From positions 1-64,000 of the forward strand of contig JAPHRO010000023.1 of NCBI GenBank assembly GCA_026195895.1: DNA of 64,000 nt, read 5' to 3'. Source of the stretch: Gammaproteobacteria bacterium. Its GTDB lineage: Bacteria > Pseudomonadota > Gammaproteobacteria > SZUA-229. The translations under genes were made by a program, and so were the position numbers. Below, piece after piece: positions 20,453 through 30,669 of this stretch. The first letter of the stretch is position 1. Each line of letters starts with the position of its first letter. The notes below the pieces were generated by a model. It was not told the DNA's origin, did not search any database, and saw only the letters and a program-made list of their open reading frames with translations.

Positions 20453-21829
20453 TTATCCTTTCCCTCTGGTTTTTGTTTTATGGGGTTTGGCATTTTTTTC
20501 GATGAATTCGATGATCATGCCCGCAATATCTTTTCCGGAAGCTGTTTCAATACCTTCAAGTCCGGGTGAAGAATTAACTTCCATTACCAGTGGGCCGCGC
20601 TCGGAACGCAGAATATCAACACCGGCGACATTGAGTCCCATAACCGTTGCGGCTTTTACTGCTGTGGCACGTTCCGTTGGTGTGATCTTAACCAGTGAAG
20701 CAGAACCCCCGCGATGCAGGTTAGAGCGAAATTCACCGGGCAGTGCCTGACGTTTCATTGCCGCTACCACTTTGCCACCCACTACCAGACAGCGAATATC
20801 GGCACCGCCGGCTTCTTTTATGTACTGCTGTACCATGATGTTGGCTTTCAGTCCCATGAAGGCTTCGATAACACTTTCTGCCGCTTTTTTTGTTTCGGCT
20901 AACACCACACCAATGCCCTGAGTCCCTTCCAGTAATTTAATCACCAGGGGTGCGCCGCCGACCATTTTGATCAGATCCTGAATATCATCGGGGTCGTGTG
21001 CAAAGCCCGTATTGGGCAGGCCGACACCTTTACGCGACAGTAATTGTAAAGAACGAAGTTTGTCACGGGAGCGGGAAATGGCCACTGACTCGTTCAGCGG
21101 GAATGCGCCCATCATTTCAAACTGGCGTAAAACGGCCGTGCCATAAAAAGTGACCGAAGCACCAATCCGCGGAATAACCGCATCAAATGCATTTAGCGCC
21201 TGGCCTTTAAAATGCACTTCGGGTTTGCTGGGTACCACTTCCATGTAGGAGCGCAATACATCAAGCACCATGGGTTCATGGCCGCGTTGTTCGCAGGCTT
21301 CAATTAAACGGCGAGTGGAATAGAGTTTTTTGTTACGCGATAAAATTGCAATTTTCATATTATGATTTTCCCAGTTTTTTTTAGTTGCGATGGCGGCCGG
21401 TTTTCCGAGCAGATAGGAGGCGTTTGGGTGGACTACGATTCTTTGTTCCATGGCGGTGCGACCAAGCAACATTCGAAAACGCATGTTGTCCCGGTTGGTG
21501 AGGGTGATTTCGATCGGCCAGCTTTGATTGGCCAGAACGATATGGGTTGATATGACATAGCGTATTTCCCTGTGCCCCCCGGAATCTGAAACCATTCTTT
21601 CATCAATGACTCTGGCTTCACAATACATTTCAGTTTCGGTGTCATCCTGGTGGGGGTGAATACCAAACCGAATCCAGTTTTGATCATCTTTTATAAAGGG
21701 TTCGATGGAAAATGCATGTAGACAGGATGTTCTGGCGCCCGTGTCAATTTTTGCCTTCAGCCAGGGCAGGTTCAAATCGGGTAATGACACCCATTCTCGC
21801 CAGCCGACAGTGATTAATGTTTGATTCAC
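20453..21829 (-). CDS. rimK: Fusion of an N-terminal RimB-like (retropepsin-like, 'ATP-dependent zinc protease') domain and a C-terminal RimK-type ATP-grasp ligase
   Basis: N-term [15 protein letters not shown]...MLLGRTAM; C-term [33 protein letters not shown]...[39 protein letters not shown]. Confidence 0.93.
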   Translation of the reverse strand: MNQTLITVGWREWVSLPDLNLPWLKAKIDTGARTSCLHAFSIEPFIKDDQNWIRFGIHPHQDDTETEMYCEARVIDERMVSDSGGHREIRYVISTHIVLANQSWPIEITLTNRDNMRFRMLLGRTAMEQRIVVHPNASYLLGKPAAIATKKNWENHNMKIAILSRNKKLYSTRRLIEACEQRGHEPMVLDVLRSYMEVVPSKPEVHFKGQALNAFDAVIPRIGASVTFYGTAVLRQFEMMGAFPLNESVAISRSRDKLRSLQLLSRKGVGLPNTGFAHDPDDIQDLIKMVGGAPLVIKLLEGTQGIGVVLAETKKAAESVIEAFMGLKANIMVQQYIKEAGGADIRCLVVGGKVVAAMKRQALPGEFRSNLHRGGSASLVKITPTERATAVKAATVMGLNVAGVDILRSERGPLVMEVNSSPGLEGIETASGKDIAGMIIEFIEKNAKPHKTKTRGKG

Positions 21830-21975
21830 TTATTAGCGCCTTTTAGCAAAATATGTTTTGCGATGAGTAATTTGGTTTTTTAATTATAAAACAAATGTTT
21901 ATAGAGAACCTATTTAAAATTGATAAACCACTTTAATTTACTATACATCAGAAGTTTCCTGCTTATTTTCCCGCA

Positions 21976-22006
21976 GGGGCAGAAAAAATGTTGTTTTTTT
22001 CTGCCC
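21976..22006. promoter_or_regulatory. Strong perfect inverted repeat in the divergent intergenic region
   Basis: GGGGCAGAAAAAA-tgttg-TTTTTTTCTGCCCC between a minus-strand start (21829) and a plus-strand start (22171). Confidence 0.6.
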
Positions 22007-22170
22007 CAGTCAATTGATATATTACAGGTCACGGGTCGATCAATTCCAGAGCGTTGTTAAATTTATCTAAATAGATATAAGCATGTCCTCGTACTTGTCA
22101 ACGGTCTACTGGCCAGAGGAGTGGAAACAGGTTAAATTGGCTGCAGGTAAATAATTAGTAACGTTAAGTT

Positions 22171-23556
22171 ATGGATGTGTCCTGGTTCGATCCGAGTGCT
22201 TTAACGTCTGTTGATACACAACGGTTGCTTGAAGCTGATATGATTTTTCGTATCTGTCTACAGATGTTTCTGTTGATGGCGTCGGCGTTCTTTTCAGGCT
22301 CGGAGACGGCTTTATTCTCGCTTTCACGACTCGACCTGCAGCAACTGCGGCGTGAACGCAATCCACGGGCTGGATTACTACAGTCGCTGCTGGAACGTCC
22401 CCGTCAGTTAATAATTTCCATTTTATGTGGCAATGAAATTATAAATGTGGCAGCAGCGGCCAATATGACGGGCATACTGGTCGCCCTGTATGGTGCTGAA
22501 CTGGGCGGGATGCTAACGGTTCTGGTGATGGTGCCATTGCTGTTATTGTTTGGTGAAGTGACGCCAAAAACCATCGCTGTTTCCGATCCGATTAAAATCA
22601 GTACCCGGGTGATAGCCTTACCATTGAGTGTCTGGGTTAAATTCATTACGCCCTTCCGCTGGGCTGTTCGACTGGTTGCCGATCGCCTGACTACCCTGCT
22701 GGTTGGCGAGGAAACCGCGGCAGAAAACATTCTTCGAGTAGACGAGTTTCGTGCCCTGGTTGATGAAGTCGCCAAAGGTGGGGAACTCAGCGCAAGGGAA
22801 CGCGCCCTGATTTACAATCTGCTGGAAGCAGGCACCACCGAGGTTATCGAAATTATGATTCCTCGCACACAAACCGCCTTTATTGATGCAGATCTGCCGG
22901 TTGCTGAAATAGCACAACAGGTGCGTCTACTGCGTTATACCCGATTGCCGGTTTTTCGCGGCAGTCGCGATAATCTGATTGGTTTCATTCATGCTGAAGA
23001 CATTATGCAGCGCGTGCTGGATGGTATTGATTTTAGTGCGCTGAGTCTGGCGGATATTCTGCAACCTGTGGTGATTGTGCCGCCGACCAGGAAGGTTGAC
23101 GAGATGCTGGATTTCTTTCGTGATCACAAGGTTCAGGCAGCGGCAGTACTCAATGAATTTGGTGGTATTGATGGTCTGGTGACCCTGAAAAGTGTGCTTA
23201 GTTTTGTGTTCGGGAAAATCACCCCGGAAACCGAACAGCAGCCAGCCAGTGTCAAACTGGCGGAGAATATATTTGAAGTCGCAGGGGATATGAAGCTGAC
23301 GGATTTCGAAAACCTGACAAATTTTGGCATTACGGATTACCGAATGACCACCATTGGTGGTGTGATGTTGCGCATGCTGGATCGTTTGCCAAAGCAGGGT
23401 GACACGGTGACTACTGAAGGTGTCGTACTGAACGTACTGGAAATGGAAGGCAATCGAATTGCCCGGTTGCGCGCAAGCAAGGGTGATGCGGTAGAAAAGG
23501 TAGTGGCGTTGCAGGAAACGAATCTCGATGAACAAACTAATACAGAAAATCGCTGA
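22171..23556 (+). CDS. CNNM/HlyC-CorC family transporter with CBS domains
   Basis: FFSGSETALFSLSRLDLQQL, GEVTPKTIAVSDP, EIMIPRTQTAFID, NEFGGIDGLVTLKSVLS. Confidence 0.92.
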   Translation: MDVSWFDPSALTSVDTQRLLEADMIFRICLQMFLLMASAFFSGSETALFSLSRLDLQQLRRERNPRAGLLQSLLERPRQLIISILCGNEIINVAAAANMTGILVALYGAELGGMLTVLVMVPLLLLFGEVTPKTIAVSDPIKISTRVIALPLSVWVKFITPFRWAVRLVADRLTTLLVGEETAAENILRVDEFRALVDEVAKGGELSARERALIYNLLEAGTTEVIEIMIPRTQTAFIDADLPVAEIAQQVRLLRYTRLPVFRGSRDNLIGFIHAEDIMQRVLDGIDFSALSLADILQPVVIVPPTRKVDEMLDFFRDHKVQAAAVLNEFGGIDGLVTLKSVLSFVFGKITPETEQQPASVKLAENIFEVAGDMKLTDFENLTNFGITDYRMTTIGGVMLRMLDRLPKQGDTVTTEGVVLNVLEMEGNRIARLRASKGDAVEKVVALQETNLDEQTNTENR

Positions 23557-23570
23557 CGGGCAGTAAGCTG

Positions 23571-24839
23571 ATGATAGATATATTACTGATAATTCTGGCC
23601 ATGGTAGCGCTGCTTTTATTGCAGGGCTTTTTCTCCGGTTCAGAAATTGCACTGGTGCATGCAAACCGACTGACATTGCATCACCTCGCTAGTCAGGGAC
23701 ATCGCGGTGCAATCCTGGTGCTGAAACTGTTTCGTAAACCTGAAGTGCTACTGGGAACCAGTCTGTTAGGCACCAATATTTCGGTGGTGACGCTGACGAC
23801 TGTAGGCACCATATTGATGATCCGATTTTTTGGTGAATATGGTGATCTGTACGCCTTTCTGATTTATACCCCCTTATTCCTTATTTTTGGTGAAGTGGTG
23901 CCCAAGAGCGTGTATCAGCAAAAAGCCGATTTGCTGGCGCCGATTATTGTTTATCCGCTGCGATTTTTTTCCTGGGTATTTTATCCGGTGGTGCTGGTGT
24001 TCTCCTGGGTGGCGCGCAGAGTGGCCAGTCTGGCGGGTGTCGAAGTGGCCCATCGGGAACTTTTTACCAATCGTGAGCAGATACGTACTGTCATAGAAAT
24101 GGCAGAGCAGGGTGCCGATATTGATGTGTTTGACCGGGATCGCATTTTGCGAGTGACTCAGTTTGCGGATACCACCGTCGGACAGGCGATGATTCCGATT
24201 ACAGAATCAACAACCCTTGGTAGTAACACCACAACCCGGGATGCAATTCGTCTGGCTCGGCAACGGGCACATTTTCGCCTGCCGGTTTACGAGGGTGAAC
24301 ATAATCAGATTATTGGTGTGGTGGGATTTACCATGTGGGATTTGATGGATCCTGAATTAGTCAACCGCCCGCTGGCTGAACTAATTAAGCCTGCTTATTA
24401 TGTGACAGCCCATGAAATGCTGGATGAGTTGTTGCCTGAATTGCGCCAACGGCATGATCATATGGCGGTGGTGATTGATGAATTTGGCTCGGCCATCGGC
24501 ATGATTACTCTGGAGGATATACTGGAAGAAATCGTGGGTGAGGTGATGCATGCGGGCTATACCTTTGAAGGCCATATACCACGACCCAGGTACACTATTG
24601 AGGCGCTCGAGGGGAGTGGCTATTTGATGGATGGGCGTGTACCAATCACTGAAGTGGGGGCGTTGCTCGAAGTATCCCTGCCTTCGGCGGAGGCGCACAC
24701 CATTGGCGGTATGGTGATTTCCCATTTACGCCATATTCCGGCACAGGGCGAATTTGTGATTGAATCAGGTTACCGATTTACCGTAGCTGAAGTAAGTGAT
24801 CGGGGTATTCAGAAATTGCGGGTAGAACGGGCAGGCTAA
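23571..24839 (+). CDS. CNNM/HlyC-CorC family transporter with CBS domains
   Basis: FFSGSEIALVHANRLTLHHL, FGEVVPKSVYQQKAD, IDEFGSAIGMITLEDILEEIVGE. Confidence 0.92.
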   Translation: MIDILLIILAMVALLLLQGFFSGSEIALVHANRLTLHHLASQGHRGAILVLKLFRKPEVLLGTSLLGTNISVVTLTTVGTILMIRFFGEYGDLYAFLIYTPLFLIFGEVVPKSVYQQKADLLAPIIVYPLRFFSWVFYPVVLVFSWVARRVASLAGVEVAHRELFTNREQIRTVIEMAEQGADIDVFDRDRILRVTQFADTTVGQAMIPITESTTLGSNTTTRDAIRLARQRAHFRLPVYEGEHNQIIGVVGFTMWDLMDPELVNRPLAELIKPAYYVTAHEMLDELLPELRQRHDHMAVVIDEFGSAIGMITLEDILEEIVGEVMHAGYTFEGHIPRPRYTIEALEGSGYLMDGRVPITEVGALLEVSLPSAEAHTIGGMVISHLRHIPAQGEFVIESGYRFTVAEVSDRGIQKLRVERAG

Positions 24840-24867
24840 AGTTTAGCGGGAGTACACAGTATTTATA

Positions 24868-26148
24868 TCACGCAGCCAGCCAGGCAAATGCCAGTCCCAG
24901 CAACACAAATACCGTGCTGCTAAATTTCCATCCTGATAGAAAATGCCGCGATTTATTCCAGTCTATCAGGTGCTGATACTGATTTAGCAGCGCCAGCTCG
25001 GCATTTTTCCACAATCGATCGAAAGCCAGCAAGATGGAGCTATACCGCTGGCTCATCAGGTCAAGTCTGTGTTGATACCAGATCCGCAAAGCATGTATGC
25101 GTGATAAAGTGCTGTCAGGGGGACGCTGCGCATCATGTAATTGATCAGTGGTGATACAGACACCTGCCAGCAGGGTGCCAAATATCGCTATAAAGGGGTA
25201 AATAAGGAACGCGACATACTGCCACAGGGTGGGGTAGCTCAATCCCAGTCCAATCACCGTGACAAACAGGCTGGTTAGCAGGACACTTAACCAGCCAGCT
25301 AATAACGCGGTCGAGCGAAGCGAGAGCAATCTGACCATAGCGTAAACCATACCTAGCGTTCCAGCTAGCTGGATAATCCAGCCGATAACATAAAAATCCT
25401 GTTCACCTATGGGTAGCCAGCGAGTCATGCCGAGCAGCCCCATGGCTACCGGAATACCGGCGATAAGCACCAACTTTGGTCGTTCTGAGGCGCTGAATGC
25501 TGCCAGCAGCCAGATGTGGCAGGGCCAGATGCCGGCTTTGAAGGCAAAGGCCAGCACCACCATCGATAGATAAAATGCAGCATAGGTTCCAGTCATTGCC
25601 TGACGAACCGCTGCAAAATCCAGATCGCTGCTGATCGATGCCGCCAGCAGCAGGGCTTCGAATAATGCAAGATCAGCCAGAATTAGAAAGACAAGGTACA
25701 GGCGTCCGGCCTGTTGGCTCGGTGCATCGTGTTTCTGCACCAGCAGGGCGTAGAAACTGTAGCCCATGAGCGTTGAGCAACTAAAGAACGTCACCAGATC
25801 GCCGGCAAAAATAGTGCCCATATTTCCAGCCAGTGCCAGCAGAAAGAAGCTGGTTTCGCGGGCATAAGCATCATTATTGACCGGTCTGGAAATGCTGGCC
25901 GCTGCGAACCAGAGAATAATCGACATGGCGAGTATCCAGCGTACCTCAGTATCCAGGGAAAACCCCGTGCCGAACAGCAGCCAGGGCAATTGCAGCGAGG
26001 CATCCCCCGGCAACAGCAGCAGTATTCCGGCCGGCAGGATCGCCAGATGACGTGGCCAGGGCAGGCGTGAATGCAACTGTGGAATGGTCAGCAGTAGCGG
26101 CCACAGGATGGCAATTCCCAGCAGCATATTGTTGATATCCAGATTCAT
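24868..26148 (-). CDS. Third MrpA/MrpD/NuoL-like proton-translocating subunit (divergent)
   Basis: Multi-TM; FAFKAGIWPCHIWLLAAFSASERPK aligns with FKAALFPLHFWLPxAHA; start at 26148 overlapping the upstream stop (ATGA). Confidence 0.75.
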   Translation of the reverse strand: MNLDINNMLLGIAILWPLLLTIPQLHSRLPWPRHLAILPAGILLLLPGDASLQLPWLLFGTGFSLDTEVRWILAMSIILWFAAASISRPVNNDAYARETSFFLLALAGNMGTIFAGDLVTFFSCSTLMGYSFYALLVQKHDAPSQQAGRLYLVFLILADLALFEALLLAASISSDLDFAAVRQAMTGTYAAFYLSMVVLAFAFKAGIWPCHIWLLAAFSASERPKLVLIAGIPVAMGLLGMTRWLPIGEQDFYVIGWIIQLAGTLGMVYAMVRLLSLRSTALLAGWLSVLLTSLFVTVIGLGLSYPTLWQYVAFLIYPFIAIFGTLLAGVCITTDQLHDAQRPPDSTLSRIHALRIWYQHRLDLMSQRYSSILLAFDRLWKNAELALLNQYQHLIDWNKSRHFLSGWKFSSTVFVLLGLAFAWLAA

Positions 26149-27644
26149 GGCTGGTAGAACTCCCGGATCGAAATCAGTTTTGCCCATTCCAGCGGACTAA
26201 ACGGCAGGGTCGCTAACAGTCCGGCGGCCAATGCCAGCACTGCGGTAAATACCGGGGGCAGTAGTAATGCCCAGGCCGTTTCCTTGTGGCCGAAATGGTG
26301 CTCCTCGGGCCAGGGCCCCTGGGGTTTGCGGAACCAGGCGGCATGCAAAATGGGTAGAAAATAAGCGGCATTGAGTAAACTGCTGCCGGCTAACACGATC
26401 AGCACCCAGCTCTGCCCCGCGTCCAGTGCGCCAAAGCCCAGATACCATTTACTGATAAAACCGGCGACCGGGGGCGCACCGATCATGCCGAAGGCACCGA
26501 CGGTGAAGGCGGCCATGGTCCAGGGCATGCGTCGTCCAACTCCGTTCATTTCGCTTACTTTATGAATGCCCAGTGTCTCGGCAAGATTACCGGCACAGAA
26601 AAACAGGGTGATTTTCATTAAGCCCTGGTGTACCAGATGCACCACGCCGCCAATGGTGGCGATGGGGCCGGCGATGGCAACCCCCAGTGCAATATAGGAC
26701 ACCTGGCTGACGGTGGAAAAAGCCAGCCGGCGTTTAAGATCGTCCTGATACAGGGCACGCAGGGAACCATAAATGATAGTGAACGCGGCCAGCCACGCCA
26801 GTGGTCTGGTTACGCCCAGTCCCGCCGCAAACTCGATGCCAAATACCTCATAGACCACGCGCACGATACCGAAGGCGCCGGCTTTGACCACGGCGACCGC
26901 ATGTAGCAGTGCGCTGACGGGTGCCGGAGCAACCATCGCCTGTGGCAGCCAGCCGTGCAGCGGCACCAGAGCGGCTTTGACGCCCAGCCCTGCGATCAGC
27001 AGGATAAATATAATAATCAGCGCCGGGTGATGTTGCTCGTCCAGCTCAGCGAGAAACCCCCGCGGTGTGAATTCCAGCGTGCCCGTCAGGCTATACAGCC
27101 AGACTGTACCTAGCAGCAGCAGAGCGCCACCCAACATGGTATAGCGAAGATAGATCTTGCCGGCATGGCGGGCGACTTCCGTGCCACGATGCACCAATAA
27201 TGGATAGGTGGACAGGGTGAGCAGTTCGTAGAAGATAAGGAAAGTGATCAGGTTGCCAGCCAGAGCCACACCGACTGTTGCCGTGACGCACAGACTGAAA
27301 AAACCAAAGAAACGACTACGATGGGGTGAGCCTTCCAGGTAACCGATGGCATAGACGGTGGTGACCAGCCAGAGCACGCTAGACAGGGAGACAAAGAAAA
27401 GCGATAGCGGCCCGGCGCGCAGGACCAGTTCCAGATCGGGGAGCAAAGGGAGGCGCGTTTCGAAATGATACTGGTTGTAAACACCCCAGATCATCCAGCC
27501 GACCAGTATCAGTTTCACCAGTGCTCCAGTCAGGTTAAGACTGGTGCGCAGACGTACTTTATCCTCGGGCAGACCGAAAATGATCAGACCGGGCAGCAGT
27601 GAACTGGCAACCACCAGCAGGGGAATCCAGTTATCCCAGTTCAT
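26145..27644 (-). CDS. Na+/H+ (Mrp-type) antiporter subunit D family protein
   Basis: GVKAALVPLHGWLPQAMVAPAPVSALLHAVAVVKAGAFGIVRVVYEVFG; ALYQDDLKRRLAFSTVSQVSYIALG. Confidence 0.93.
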   Translation of the reverse strand: MNWDNWIPLLVVASSLLPGLIIFGLPEDKVRLRTSLNLTGALVKLILVGWMIWGVYNQYHFETRLPLLPDLELVLRAGPLSLFFVSLSSVLWLVTTVYAIGYLEGSPHRSRFFGFFSLCVTATVGVALAGNLITFLIFYELLTLSTYPLLVHRGTEVARHAGKIYLRYTMLGGALLLLGTVWLYSLTGTLEFTPRGFLAELDEQHHPALIIIFILLIAGLGVKAALVPLHGWLPQAMVAPAPVSALLHAVAVVKAGAFGIVRVVYEVFGIEFAAGLGVTRPLAWLAAFTIIYGSLRALYQDDLKRRLAFSTVSQVSYIALGVAIAGPIATIGGVVHLVHQGLMKITLFFCAGNLAETLGIHKVSEMNGVGRRMPWTMAAFTVGAFGMIGAPPVAGFISKWYLGFGALDAGQSWVLIVLAGSSLLNAAYFLPILHAAWFRKPQGPWPEEHHFGHKETAWALLLPPVFTAVLALAAGLLATLPFSPLEWAKLISIREFYQP

Positions 27645-29107
27645 GATCTCACCTCGGGAGTAACAAAAACATCGCCGATATTAATGAATTCCAGTACCGA
27701 AGTTGCCATGAATCCCAGCAGGATGGCGCCTAATGCGAGTAATAATGCGGCCCATTCCATACGTGCAGGTACCATAGAGGGCTCGTGGGGATGTGATGCC
27801 AGCGTGAAGGCAGGGCCGAGTACCTTGAAAATGTAAGCAGCGGCCAGCAGGCCGCCGACTAACAGTACCAGGATGATACCCCAATGGCCCTGTTCCAGCG
27901 CGGCTTGCAGCAGCAGCCACTTACCCACGAAGCCGCCGCTTGGTGGCAGTCCCATAATACTGACCCCCGCCAGCGCGAAAGCGCCTGCCGTCAGCGGCAG
28001 TCGTTGCACCACGCGATCCAGATCGGCGATGCGATCATGGCCACCATAGCGCAGCAGGTTTCCCGCAGATAAAAACATGGCCGCTTTGGCCAGGGCGTGG
28101 GATAGCGCAAGATACGCCACCCCATTCCAGGCGAGGCCACCGGTTGCAGCGGCCAGTGGGAATGCCAGAAACAGATAGCCAATCTGTGCCACGGTGGAAT
28201 AGGCGATCAACAGTTTCAGTCGCGTTTGTCGCAATGCCTGTATCGAACCCCAGAGTACCGCAGTGGCTCCCAGCAGGCCCAGCAGGGTATCGATGCCATC
28301 GCCGAGGGAGCTGAAAATGCTCAGCCATAAACGTAGCAGAATATAGAAAGAGGCTTTCACTACCAGCGCGGATAACAGGGCGCTGACCGGCGTAGGTGCG
28401 CTGGCATGGGCCGGCGGTAACCAGAAATGCAGGGGGAACAGCGCCGTTTTTAGCGCCAGGCCGGTACTTATTAATCCCAGTGCTGCCCAGACAGCGGGTG
28501 TTGATTCCATGCGCACTGCCAGTGTCTCGATATCCACGCTGCCAAAACTGTGATACAGCAGGGCAACACCCAGCAGGTAACACATCGAACCCAGTAAAGT
28601 GGCCAGTAAATAACGCATGGCGCCCGCGAGTGCCTGTTTGCCTCCGGTCAATGCAGCCAGGGCGACGGCCGCCAGCCCCATCAATTCCAGGGTGACGTAG
28701 AGGTTAAAAATATCCGCGGCTAGAAACAGGGCATTCAGCGCGCCCAGCAGCAGTAGCCAGATGGGCCAGAAACGGATTTCGTCATGGCGTCTGGTGAAAT
28801 AGCCGGTCGCGTAGATGCTGACTGCAAATCCGACCAGGGCTGTCGCGGCGAGCATTAGCAGGCTCAGGCCGTCGGCAAACAGGCCGATGCCCAACGGAGC
28901 ATTCCAGCCGCCGATAGCGTGGTGGAGGCTGCCGCTGCTATCCTGCAATTGCCAGCCCAGACCGGCAACTGAAGCCACACCGGCCGCAGTGGTCAATATG
29001 CCCAGTAGCCTGGCGATGGCCGGCCACAGGAAGCAAAGCATACCGGCCGCTAACGGCAGCAGGATCAGCAGGGCATCAAAAGGCATATGGGTGAGCATGG
29101 CCTGCAT
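27641..29107 (-). CDS. mnhD: Na+/H+ (Mrp-type) antiporter subunit D family protein
   Basis: LKTALFPLHFWLPPAHASAPTPVSALLSALVVKASFYILLRLW; QTRLKLLIAYSTVAQIGYL. Confidence 0.93.
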   Translation of the reverse strand: MQAMLTHMPFDALLILLPLAAGMLCFLWPAIARLLGILTTAAGVASVAGLGWQLQDSSGSLHHAIGGWNAPLGIGLFADGLSLLMLAATALVGFAVSIYATGYFTRRHDEIRFWPIWLLLLGALNALFLAADIFNLYVTLELMGLAAVALAALTGGKQALAGAMRYLLATLLGSMCYLLGVALLYHSFGSVDIETLAVRMESTPAVWAALGLISTGLALKTALFPLHFWLPPAHASAPTPVSALLSALVVKASFYILLRLWLSIFSSLGDGIDTLLGLLGATAVLWGSIQALRQTRLKLLIAYSTVAQIGYLFLAFPLAAATGGLAWNGVAYLALSHALAKAAMFLSAGNLLRYGGHDRIADLDRVVQRLPLTAGAFALAGVSIMGLPPSGGFVGKWLLLQAALEQGHWGIILVLLVGGLLAAAYIFKVLGPAFTLASHPHEPSMVPARMEWAALLLALGAILLGFMATSVLEFINIGDVFVTPEVRS

Positions 29108-29111
29108 CAGA

Positions 29112-29417
29112 CTAGTCCTGCTGATCGTCAGGTAGTTCGGCGTGACCGGTTTCCATATATAGCTTTAGCATCATGGCGAGTGCCAGCGCGGTCGCTGAAA
29201 CCGCCACCACGATGCCAGTAATGACCATGGCATGGGGCACAGGATCGGGTGCAGCGCCGCTACGTCTGGCCAGAGCCACCAGCAGCAGAAAAACGCCGCT
29301 GCCCATCACATTGATAGCCAGGATTTTCCGCAGCAGATGTGCCCGGGCAATCAGTGTATACAGCCCGAGAGAAAACAGGCCAACACCTACCAGGGCATAC
29401 AGTGATGCGGTCGTCAT
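29112..29417 (-). CDS. mnhC: Na+/H+ antiporter subunit C (NuoK-like)
   Basis: LRKILAINVMGSGVFLLLVALA..PDPVPHAMVITGIVVAVSATALALAM. Confidence 0.93.
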   Translation of the reverse strand: MTTASLYALVGVGLFSLGLYTLIARAHLLRKILAINVMGSGVFLLLVALARRSGAAPDPVPHAMVITGIVVAVSATALALAMMLKLYMETGHAELPDDQQD

Positions 29418-30382
29418 GTTGACTCCTCGTTATTTTTCCAGGGGTGACCACCCAGAAATAGCGCCGCCAGAGTTGCACCAATAGACAGGGTCGCTACCGT
29501 CTCCAGTAGCAATATCAATACGCCGGCCTGTGCAGGCGGGTATTCCAGTAGCTGGCCTTCGAATATCAGGGTGACCGCAGCCATGCTGATGAAAGCCACC
29601 GGGCCGGCCAACAGAATGAGTCTGGCCAGCAATGCTGACATTTTCGTCTGTAGCTGCCAGCCGGATAACAGCAGTAATACACCCGCTGCACCCAGGATCG
29701 AGCCCGCCTGAAAGGCGCCGCCGGGTGCATGGGAACCCACCCATAGCAAATAGGCGGCGACCAGAATTAAAACCGGAGTCAGCAGACGTGACAGAGTGTC
29801 GAGCACCGTGCCGGGAAAAGGGTCATGGTGTTTGGCTATACCGCCAAGGGACCAGACACCCAGCAGGGCGATCAGTAATACCGTCATTTCGAGCAGAGTG
29901 TCGTAGCCGCGAAAGTTAAGCAACACCGCGGTCACCGGGTTTGCGACGCCACTGTTGGCGAGCTGTGTGCTGACTTCGCTACTCAGGCCAATGAATTCCG
30001 TGGGTAAAGTGGTTACGGTATAACCAAGTCCGAGGGTAACCAGCAGGAGTGCGCTAAAGGGTAGCCACGGCAGGGATTGCGGACTCAAATGCGTTTTAGC
30101 ACTGGATAGATCCGCTGGCTCGGCAGCATTCGTCGAATCCAGTCTGGCCAGTGCAGCCAGCAGCAGGGCGCCGGTCAAACCGGCACCAATGGCGGCTTCG
30201 GCGAGGGCGACGTCCGGTGCATCCAGGCGCACCCAGGCCAGGGACATTAACAGGCCAAAGGCAACGAACAATACCACCGCCTTGAACAGGTTCGGGGAGG
30301 CCAGCGCACGCCAGGCGAGCCATAACAGGCATAGTCCTAACAGGCTGTCGAACAACCCGGTCAGCAGCTGCATTACTTCCAC
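29414..30382 (-). CDS. mnhB: Fused DUF4040 (MrpA C-terminal) plus subunit B protein
   Basis: N-term FGLLMSLAWVRLDAPDVALAEAAIGAGLTGALLL; C-term VTAVLLNFRGYDTLLEMTVLLIALLGVWSL and GSHAPGGAFQAGSILGAA. Confidence 0.9.
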   Translation of the reverse strand: MEVMQLLTGLFDSLLGLCLLWLAWRALASPNLFKAVVLFVAFGLLMSLAWVRLDAPDVALAEAAIGAGLTGALLLAALARLDSTNAAEPADLSSAKTHLSPQSLPWLPFSALLLVTLGLGYTVTTLPTEFIGLSSEVSTQLANSGVANPVTAVLLNFRGYDTLLEMTVLLIALLGVWSLGGIAKHHDPFPGTVLDTLSRLLTPVLILVAAYLLWVGSHAPGGAFQAGSILGAAGVLLLLSGWQLQTKMSALLARLILLAGPVAFISMAAVTLIFEGQLLEYPPAQAGVLILLLETVATLSIGATLAALFLGGHPWKNNEEST

Positions 30383-30669
30383 AAACGCACCTTCTTCTGT
30401 AATGCGCCTCTGGCAATCAGGTGGGCCACGCTGGCGCCCGCGAGTAGTACCAGCAGCCAGATCAGCAATAATTTGCCGACCGCCGTCCAGGATTCAAGTT
30501 GTAACATCAGCCCGAGGATGGTCAGGCCCAGACCGAGGTTGTCTGCTTTGGTCAGTGCATGCAGCCGGGTATAGACGTCGGGAAATCGCAACAGACCGAG
30601 TGTACCGGCCAGAAAGAAAAAGGCGCCGCCGAGGAGTAATATGACAGAGACATAATCAATGACTGTCAT
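30373..30669 (-). CDS. mnhG: Na+/H+ antiporter subunit G
   Basis: LLGGAFFFLAGTLGLLRFPDVYTRLHALTKADNLG. Confidence 0.93.
   Translation of the reverse strand: MTVIDYVSVILLLGGAFFFLAGTLGLLRFPDVYTRLHALTKADNLGLGLTILGLMLQLESWTAVGKLLLIWLLVLLAGASVAHLIARGALQKKVRLWK

Noticed and set aside
22927-23676. 249-aa minus-strand ORF inside the CNNM gene
   Set aside because: Complement of a strongly supported CNNM/CBS coding frame; no recognisable motif.
28035-28583. 182-aa minus-strand ORF in the Mrp operon
   Set aside because: Alternative frame of the mnhD gene; low-complexity translation.
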